Source: Candidatus Collierbacteria bacterium
GTDB taxonomy: Bacteria; Patescibacteriota; Microgenomatia; UBA1400; MFAQ01
Direction: 5' to 3'
Assembly: GCA_003531665.1 (NCBI GenBank)
Contig: DQFC01000019.1
Span: 74,863 to 83,839, forward strand
Length of the DNA stretch: 8,977 bases
Shown here: positions 4,936 through 8,977 of the stretch, in pieces
How the letters are laid out: each line of letters starts with the position of its first letter
Position numbering within the stretch: position 1 is the first letter of the stretch
The notes under the pieces: model-generated
What the model was told of the DNA's origin: nothing
Seen by the model: the letters and a program-made list of their open reading frames with translations, nothing else
Database searches by the model: none
Translations under genes and position numbers: made by a program

Positions 4936-4948
4936 CGGGGATTTTTTT
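4920..4948 (+). terminator. Rho-independent terminator overlapping the stop codon
   Basis: Stem ATCCCTGTC/GACGGGGAT with one T-G pair, loop TAAAT, then a run of seven T. The TGA stop (4933-4935) lies inside the hairpin. There is no T-run for the converging Nudix gene. Confidence 0.85.
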
Positions 4949-4963
4949 CCGGTGTTGAGCCAA

Positions 4964-5398
4964 CTATCGTCGCTGACAAGCCCGAGTATGAGCTTCTTCA
5001 AGGTATTCTTTATGGTATGGATCACAAAAGTTTAGAGCCGAAATCTTATCTATTTCATAGAATTCGATCGATTGTCCCTCGAGGCATTTTATTGGTTGAG
5101 ATTCGTCGTAATAGGTCCAGTAAAAATTTCTAACGACTCTTCCGGTTGGTGTATCAAACTCGTCCTTCTGCAGAAGGTGCAACTCTTGGGTTTTGACAGC
5201 ATATCCGGTTTCTTCAAATAACTCTCTGGAGGCGGCCGCCTTAAGACTTTTATCGGAGGCCTCTTTTTTGCCCCCACAGATGGCATATGTGTCCGGTGAG
5301 GCAATTGCCGGCAGATTGTCACGGTGCTGGATTAAGACAGATCCGTCTTTTCTGACGATGACAACTGCGACATATTCTTGTTTATTGTTTGATTTCAT
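4964..5398 (-). CDS. Nudix hydrolase family protein
   Basis: 144 residues from ATG 5398. The Nudix box occupies about 42-66: GGKKEASDK...REL-EETGY, with the REx2EE metal-binding residues (R58, E59, E62, E63) intact. It has one extra residue between the glycine and the arginine compared with the classical Gx5Ex7REUxEExGU pattern, and the usual first Glu is Asp or shifted. Such enzymes cleave nucleoside diphosphates linked to another group; QHRD near 24-27 fits a beta-strand before the box. Substrate unknown. The frame stays open to ATG 5530, which would overlap the next gene by 40 nt. I reject that start because an extended -10 (TGATAAAAT, 5436-5441) lies inside it. GTG 5413 is a second candidate. 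No strong ribosome binding site is seen. Confidence 0.85.
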   Translation of the reverse strand: MKSNNKQEYVAVVIVRKDGSVLIQHRDNLPAIASPDTYAICGGKKEASDKSLKAAASRELFEETGYAVKTQELHLLQKDEFDTPTGRVVRNFYWTYYDESQPIKCLEGQSIEFYEIDKISALNFCDPYHKEYLEEAHTRACQRR

Positions 5399-5435
5399 CT
5401 TTGGTTTTTCCACGAGGCTATCTGAAACTAGGCAT

Positions 5436-5441
5436 ATTTTA
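5436..5441 (-). promoter_or_regulatory. Extended -10 box of the Nudix gene
   Basis: Minus-strand TGATAAAAT. The predicted transcript start near 5429 leaves about 31 nt before ATG 5398, which supports the short form of the protein. Confidence 0.45.
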
Positions 5442-5490
5442 TCACTAATGACATAGTTTGATGTACTCCGATCTGATGAAAGTCGTTGGG

Positions 5491-5826
5491 TTAAGCTTCT
5501 GACCGAACCTCTTTTTTTATGGTCTTCCAATGATAAAGATAGAGAGGGGCTCCTACAATAATCATAGATAGAGAAGAGGAGAGTTGGCGCTTTCGTTGAT
5601 TGGATTGTTCCAGATCATTCCGACGTTTTTGCTCCTCAACGGAAATGCTTGGGGACTGTTTTCCGTCTGGAGCAATGACCGCATCTGAGTAATATGAGTA
5701 ATCAGAGACTTTAAACAGGTAGGTTTTGAGACCAAGATCGATAATTTGGATACTACCGATGACAGTAATCAGTAAACCAACAAAGGAAAATAAGTATAGA
5801 TATAGAAGCCGAAGGCTGAATTTCAT
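5491..5826 (-). CDS. Two-helix membrane protein, DUF5671-like
   Basis: 111 residues. Hydrophobic helices lie near 5-30 and 82-99, separated by a polar stretch with a Glu/Arg/Gln-rich part (63-78) that could be a short coiled coil. The second helix has GAPLYLYHWKTIKKE, an aromatic-tryptophan-basic ending that resembles DUF5671 membrane domains common in CPR genomes; this assignment is from memory and tentative. Function unknown. ATG 5826 has the -10-like TACACT 5 nt upstream and no Shine-Dalgarno. The Nudix gene follows on the same strand but appears to have its own promoter, so an operon is possible rather than shown. Confidence 0.72.
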   Translation of the reverse strand: MKFSLRLLYLYLFSFVGLLITVIGSIQIIDLGLKTYLFKVSDYSYYSDAVIAPDGKQSPSISVEEQKRRNDLEQSNQRKRQLSSSLSMIIVGAPLYLYHWKTIKKEVRSEA

Positions 5827-5831
5827 AAGTC

Positions 5832-5837
5832 AGTGTA
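5832..5837 (-). promoter_or_regulatory. -10 box of a probable leaderless promoter
   Basis: Minus-strand TGGTACACT, an extended -10, 5 nt before ATG 5826. Confidence 0.48.
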
Positions 5838-5860
5838 CCATTATTTGTTGATTTTTGAGT

Positions 5861-5866
5861 TAAAAT
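5861..5866 (+). promoter_or_regulatory. -10 box of the tRNA-Leu/tRNA-Arg unit
   Basis: TAAAAT, 10 nt before tRNA-Leu. No clear -35. Confidence 0.5.
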
Positions 5867-5876
5867 AGACGTGCGT

Positions 5877-5959
5877 GCCGGGATGGTGGAATGGTATACA
5901 CACAAGTCTTAAAAACTTGTGGGAGCAATCCCATGAGGGTTCGACCCCCTCTCCCGGCA
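5877..5959 (+). tRNA. tRNA-Leu (TAA)
   Basis: Class II tRNA of 83 nt. The acceptor stem is GCCGGGA/TCCCGGC with A73. Anticodon stem CAAGT/ACTTG with loop CTTAAAA gives anticodon TAA. There is a long variable arm with TGGGA/TCCCA, and a T-arm GAGGG/CCCTC with loop TTCGACC. CCA is not encoded. tRNA-Arg begins 5 nt later, so the two are probably cotranscribed. Confidence 0.95.
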
Positions 5960-5964
5960 CACAT

Positions 5965-6038
5965 GACTCGGTAGCTCAGCTGGATAGAGCGACTGCCTTC
6001 TAAGCAGTAGGTCGGCGGTCCGAGTCCGCCCCGAGTCA
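5965..6038 (+). tRNA. tRNA-Arg (TCT)
   Basis: Acceptor stem GACTCGG/CCGAGTC with A73. Anticodon stem ACTGC/GCAGT with loop CTTCTAA gives anticodon TCT. The T-stem is GGCGG/CCGCC with loop TCCGAGT, again C rather than U at position 55. CCA is not encoded. Second gene of the Leu-Arg pair. Confidence 0.95.
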
Positions 6039-6039
6039 C

Positions 6040-6076
6040 AAACGAAAAAAGTTGGCTAGTCCAGCTTTTTTCGTTT
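6040..6076 (+). terminator. Hairpin after tRNA-Arg, probable terminator
   Basis: AAACGAAAAAAG pairs with CTTTTTTCGTTT, then TTGG/CCAG-type pairs, loop CTAGT. The T-run lies in the 3' arm. Confidence 0.7.
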
Positions 6077-6171
6077 GAATAGGGCGAACTCGGATGTCGG
6101 AGCCAAGCTCGTAACGATCTTGGCGAGACAGGTCTTGAGGCACCACCAGCAGGTGGTGACCGAGAGGAGTC

Positions 6172-6191
6172 CCTGCCTGCCGGCAGGCAGG
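6172..6191. repeat. Perfect 20-bp GC-rich palindrome
   Basis: CCTGCCTGCCGGCAGGCAGG is its own reverse complement. It interrupts the terminal copy of the tRNA-Arg 3' end. I recall this sequence type as frequent in CPR genomes, where it yields spurious CLPAGR-type peptides; its copy number in this genome cannot be seen here. Confidence 0.85.
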
Positions 6192-6205
6192 CGCCCCGAG
6201 TCACC

Positions 6206-6233
6206 TAAAAAAACCACCCCGAAGGGTGGTTTT
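6206..6233 (-). terminator. Rho-independent terminator of nadE
   Basis: On the minus strand: AAACCACCC, loop TTCG, GGGTGGTTT and a T-run of seven. Lies about 10 nt after the nadE stop codon. The stable UUCG loop differs from the CTWGY loops after the tRNAs. Confidence 0.9.
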
Positions 6234-6243
6234 GAGATATTGT

Positions 6244-7194
6244 TTAGACGGAATCGTTGATAGCCTGGAGGTAGACTTCATTGAAAGCGAGCTCTCCCAA
6301 TTCTGGAAGCCCCATCTCATGACGATCTTCAAGAAGGATGGCCACGTCGTCACCATACTTACGTTTGTAAGCGGTTCTTAGTGACTGCCTGGCTACATGG
6401 AAGAGATTTTCGACCGGCTCGTTGATTTCCAGGGCAATTTGATTGATAGCGGCAATGATCATCGGTTTCGATAGCTGTGACATGTCGCCATTGTAGTCTA
6501 GACCGCATCCTATCAGACAGCTCATGACATAGTCGGTTTTCAAGTAATCCATCTTGAGCTGATCTTTGGCTTGGTTGGTATCGGTGACACCGAGACCGTC
6601 GCCGGGAGCAGATTCCAAAATCACAGCCGGAACCCCCAAAACCTCACCAAGATCACGGACTTCTTCTTTGGTTAAATACTGTAGCACCTTGACGTCCCCC
6701 ACATCACCGTGTTTGGTCCAGAAACCCATGAGGAGTTCGGACAGGTCGTCGGTATCAAGAACAATACCTCCAAAAAGCTGGGCACGGTCATAAAGATGGA
6801 GCAAGCGAATGCGGCATTTGAGATTTCCGTTGGCCACACGAAGTCTGGGTGAGGATTGGTGTTTGGCCTGACGAATTGGGGACTGTCGATACCATTCTGT
6901 GTAGTCGTACTCATTTAATTCAAAACCCAACTCTTGGGCCAAAATTCGGGCTTTTTTTAAGTCGCTTGGACTGCTTTCGACGCCGATGAAATCAAAAGTG
7001 TAACCGCATTCGTAGCCTTGAGTCTTCAGCAATTTTATCGATCTAAGCCCAATGGCGGCCATGACAGCGGAGTCGAGTCCACCGGAAATACCGAGTACAA
7101 CATGATGGATTTGGTTCTCTTCGAGGTAATTAGCCAATTTGGTAACAGCCAACTTGGTGATCCATTTTGCTTGATCAAGGTTTAGTATTTTCAT
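6244..7194 (-). CDS. nadE: NH3-dependent NAD+ synthetase
   Basis: 316-residue cytoplasmic enzyme that would amidate deamido-NAD+ to NAD+ using ATP. The PP-loop ATP site GISGGLDSA is at 35-43. NGNLKCRIRLLHLYDRAQ, GIVLDTDDLSELLMGFWTKHGD and PGDGLGVTD follow, matching the NadE pattern N-x-x-x-R-x-R, T-x-x-x-E, G-x-x-T-K-x-G-D. No glutaminase (nitrilase) domain is present, so ammonia rather than glutamine is the expected donor. Some positions differ from the standard form (LDTDDLSE where LGTxNxSE is usual), so a related N-type ATP pyrophosphatase cannot be excluded. ATG 7194 is chosen over ATG 7215 because AAGGAGA lies 4-5 nt upstream and because 7215 falls inside the operator-like repeat. The gene has its own promoter and terminator. 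Confidence 0.85.
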   Translation of the reverse strand: MKILNLDQAKWITKLAVTKLANYLEENQIHHVVLGISGGLDSAVMAAIGLRSIKLLKTQGYECGYTFDFIGVESSPSDLKKARILAQELGFELNEYDYTEWYRQSPIRQAKHQSSPRLRVANGNLKCRIRLLHLYDRAQLFGGIVLDTDDLSELLMGFWTKHGDVGDVKVLQYLTKEEVRDLGEVLGVPAVILESAPGDGLGVTDTNQAKDQLKMDYLKTDYVMSCLIGCGLDYNGDMSQLSKPMIIAAINQIALEINEPVENLFHVARQSLRTAYKRKYGDDVAILLEDRHEMGLPELGELAFNEVYLQAINDSV

Positions 7195-7210
7195 AGTTCT
7201 CCTTTTAAGG

Positions 7211-7266
7211 TACAAAGTGTTGATAGTACACTTTGTAGTATAACACAGAAATCAGCACATTGGCAA
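7211..7266 (-). promoter_or_regulatory. nadE promoter with operator-like inverted repeat
   Basis: Minus strand: -35 TTGCCA (7261-7266), 18-bp spacer, TATACT (7237-7242) with an upstream TG. A perfect 10-bp inverted repeat, TACAAAGTGT / ACACTTTGTA with a 7-nt spacer (7211-7220 and 7228-7237), overlaps the expected transcript start and touches the -10. This geometry fits a repressor site; which regulator binds it is unknown. A 5' hairpin in the mRNA is an alternative. Confidence 0.65.
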
Positions 7267-7275
7267 AGTGAGGCG

Positions 7276-7289
7276 GACGGTTTGCCGTC
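7276..7289 (-). terminator. Weak hairpin after typA, possible terminator
   Basis: GACGG/CCGTC with a 4-nt loop, about 23 nt after the stop codon of typA, but no T-run follows. It may only slow or protect the transcript end. Confidence 0.25.
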
Positions 7290-7312
7290 TGGGTACAATG
7301 ACAAATCCGATA

Positions 7313-8977
7313 TTAGTAGGTGTTTTTGAGCTCTTCTCTGTGGCGGCGACGTTCGACGGTGGTCAGGTATTTTTTGCGAAGTCTCAAGTTCTTAGGCGTG
7401 ATTTCCAAGAGCTCATCGGATTCAAGAAAATCAAGACACTGCTCCAGAGAGTACTTGATAGCCGGAACAAGCTGAATGACGCCGTCCGACGATTTTGAGC
7501 GCATATTGGTCAGCTGTTTGCCTTTACAGGCGTTTATCTCAATGTCTTCGGCTTTGGCGTTCATACCGACGATTTGACCCTCATAGAGGTTGTCACCCGG
7601 TTCGACGAAGGTAACACCACGTTCTTGGGCCGCCTGAAGGCCATAGGACAGGGCTTCGCCCGAGTTTGTGGCTATAAGGACACCCCTGCGCATCTTGGGC
7701 AGGTTTGGACCAACTGGTTCGAAATCGATAAATTGGCTGTTAAAAATTACAGTCCCTTTGGTGGCGGTCAAAAGCAGAGACCTCAAACCGAGAATAGCTC
7801 GGGTCGGCATGCGATAGACGAATTCGGTCTCCTGATCGGTAACCGGCTCCATGCGGATCAAGTGTCCGAAACGTTTACCGATTTCCTGGGAAATAGTTCC
7901 GAGATATTCATTGGGAACTACAATATTCACTTCTTCAAAAGGTTCACATTTCTTACCATTGACTTCTTTGTAAATAACTTCCGGCTTGCCCACCTCGACC
8001 TCATAGCCTTCACGGCGGAGTGTCTCAAGTAAAACAGATAAATGAAGCTCGCCTTTGCCGGAGACTTCGTATTTACCGTTTACCAATTTCCGAAGTTTGA
8101 GAGAGAGGTTTGTTTCCAGTTCTCGAGCAAGTCTCTCTTCGATTTGGCGGGCAGTGGTGAACTCCCCTTCTCTACCGGAAAGTGGTGAAGTATTGGGTCC
8201 GACGGTAACGTGGAGCGTTGGTTCTGTGATTTTGGCGGAGGCTAAAGACTCTGTGTCACCCTGAGTGGAGATGGTTTGGCCAATTTTAATTTCTTGAATC
8301 CCGGTAATAGCGACAATGTCACCTGCGTAAGCTTCCTTGACTTCTTCTCTACTCAGCCCGTTTGAAAGAAATACCTTGTCAATCTGTCCTGATTTGACGG
8401 TATCGCCGATGATGATGACCTTTTGACCGGGTTTAACGGTTCCACGGAATATCTTTCCGATGACAATACGTCCAAGATGTGAGTCGTAGTCCAATGAGGA
8501 GGCGAGCATCTTGAAACTGCCTTCTTGGCTGTTTGTTGGAGCCGGAATATATTTGACGATTTCGTCGAGCAAGGGGACGACACTGCCTTCTTGGTTAAAA
8601 TCAACCGGTGGAGTAGCGAAGACTTTGCCGGTACGACTGACGGAATATAGTGTGGGGTATTCGAGCTGCTCATCTTGAGTTGCAAGCTCCAGGAAAAGAT
8701 TCCCGATCCGATGGATGGTTTTGGATATATCGGCATTGGGTTTATCAATCTTGTTGATGACTACGATGACCTTGAGGTTTAGCTCAAAAGCTCTCTTCAG
8801 AACGAAGCGGGTTTGGGGCATGGGTCCTTCTTGAGCGTCGACGATGAGAAGAGCGCCATCGGCCATACCAAGAGTACGCTCGACCTCGCCGGAAAAGTCC
8901 GAGTGGCCAGGGGTGTCGATAATATTAATCTTGGTGCCTTTGTAGTTTACCGAGATGTTTTTGGCCAAAATAGTGAT
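7313..8977 (-). CDS. typA: Translational GTPase TypA/BipA, N-terminus cut
   Basis: 555 codons are visible; the gene runs off the right edge, lacking the P-loop. The visible part starts in switch I (ITILAKN). DTPGHSDF (G3) and NKID (G4) follow, then an EF-Tu-like domain 2, the EF-G-like domain III and V regions (GKGELHLSVLLETLRREGYEV; MPTRAILGLRSLLL) and the BipA C-terminal domain, ending LTNMRSKSSD..QCLDFLESDELLEITP..LRLRKKYLT. TypA binds the ribosome at the factor site and helps 50S assembly and growth under stress. Although an internal TTG (8968) could serve as a start codon, the upstream residues ITI are conserved family sequence, so the frame continues. It lies upstream of nadE on the same strand with a 118-nt gap holding the nadE promoter. 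Confidence 0.97.
   Translation of the reverse strand: MTILAKNISVNYKGTKINIIDTPGHSDFSGEVERTLGMADGALLIVDAQEGPMPQTRFVLKRAFELNLKVIVVINKIDKPNADISKTIHRIGNLFLELATQDEQLEYPTLYSVSRTGKVFATPPVDFNQEGSVVPLLDEIVKYIPAPTNSQEGSFKMLASSLDYDSHLGRIVIGKIFRGTVKPGQKVIIIGDTVKSGQIDKVFLSNGLSREEVKEAYAGDIVAITGIQEIKIGQTISTQGDTESLASAKITEPTLHVTVGPNTSPLSGREGEFTTARQIEERLARELETNLSLKLRKLVNGKYEVSGKGELHLSVLLETLRREGYEVEVGKPEVIYKEVNGKKCEPFEEVNIVVPNEYLGTISQEIGKRFGHLIRMEPVTDQETEFVYRMPTRAILGLRSLLLTATKGTVIFNSQFIDFEPVGPNLPKMRRGVLIATNSGEALSYGLQAAQERGVTFVEPGDNLYEGQIVGMNAKAEDIEINACKGKQLTNMRSKSSDGVIQLVPAIKYSLEQCLDFLESDELLEITPKNLRLRKKYLTTVERRRHREELKNTY

Larger units (their letters stand above)
6039..6204 (+). repeat. tRNA-tail module of tRNA-Arg
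   Basis: Order: a hairpin (6040-6076, loop CTAGT), AATAG, then an inverted T-arm GGGCGAACTCGGA that pairs with this tRNA's TCCGAGTCCGCCC at 12 of 13 positions. CGGA, a 23-nt palindrome (6102-6124, outer stem GCCAAG/CTTGGC, centre 6113) and GAG follow. GGTCTTGAGGCA leads into a second hairpin CCACC/GGTGG with loop AGCA, closed by GACC, then GAGGAGTCCC. A perfect palindromic insertion (6172-6191) precedes the 12-bp copy of the tRNA 3' end (6193-6204). The module follows only the last tRNA of the Leu-Arg pair, so it marks the end of the transcription unit. Confidence 0.88.

Noticed and set aside
5399..5530. 44-residue N-terminal extension of the Nudix protein
   Set aside because: It would overlap the preceding gene by 40 nt, contains the likely promoter, and does not look like a Nudix N-terminus.
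5860..6204. Open frame opposite tRNA-Leu, tRNA-Arg and the module
   Set aside because: Entirely antisense to two tRNA genes and the repeat module.

Overview
The window looks like a piece of a Candidate Phyla Radiation (Patescibacteria) genome. This is inference, not a database result. It rests on small compact genes, several short membrane proteins of a kind common in these genomes, tRNA genes that mostly lack an encoded CCA, and a GC-rich palindromic repeat that I recall as frequent in CPR assemblies. TGA ends a gene here and never interrupts a long frame, so the UGA=Gly code of Gracilibacteria/Absconditabacteria is unlikely. I cannot name the phylum with confidence.

Layout. 1-352 (-) is the 5' part of a nucleotidyltransferase-like gene. 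416-1874 carries a CaCA-type Na+/Ca2+ exchanger between two 77-bp direct repeats, the right one being the 3' end of tRNA-His plus its downstream hairpin. 1855-2228 holds divergent tRNA-His and tRNA-Pro. 2290-2619 is a small membrane protein. 2668-2920 is tRNA-Gly and its tail. 2958-5826 has another small membrane protein, an amidoligase/glutamine-synthetase-fold enzyme, a Cys/His-rich protein, a Nudix hydrolase and a DUF5671-like membrane protein. 5877-6204 is a tRNA-Leu/tRNA-Arg pair with a tail. 6244-7194 is NH3-dependent NAD+ synthetase (nadE) with its own promoter, operator-like repeat and terminator. 7313-8977 is the translational GTPase TypA/BipA, cut by the window edge.

The most unusual content is between the genes. 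Every tRNA transcription unit here (His, Pro, Gly, Leu-Arg) is followed by the same composite module of about 150-180 bp, and a fifth, orphan copy lies beside the left 77-bp repeat. The order is: tRNA 3' end; a long A/T-rich hairpin with a CTWGY pentaloop; AATCG or a close variant; an inverted copy of that tRNA's own T-arm; CGGA; a 23-nt imperfect palindrome; GAG; usually a second hairpin with a 4-nt AGCA/ACCA-type loop; and a direct copy of that tRNA's 3' end. Stem sequences differ between copies but pairing is kept, so structure is conserved rather than sequence. I do not recognise it as a named family. A tRNA-linked mobile or recombination element is the simplest reading; an RNA role is possible.

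A second theme is the mode of translation start. Five protein genes have a -10 hexamer 5-6 nt upstream of ATG and no Shine-Dalgarno sequence, as expected for leaderless mRNAs. Three others (2290, 4459, 7194) have a 5' leader with a strong AGGAGG-type site. No operon of more than one protein gene is evident, and most genes seem to have their own promoter.
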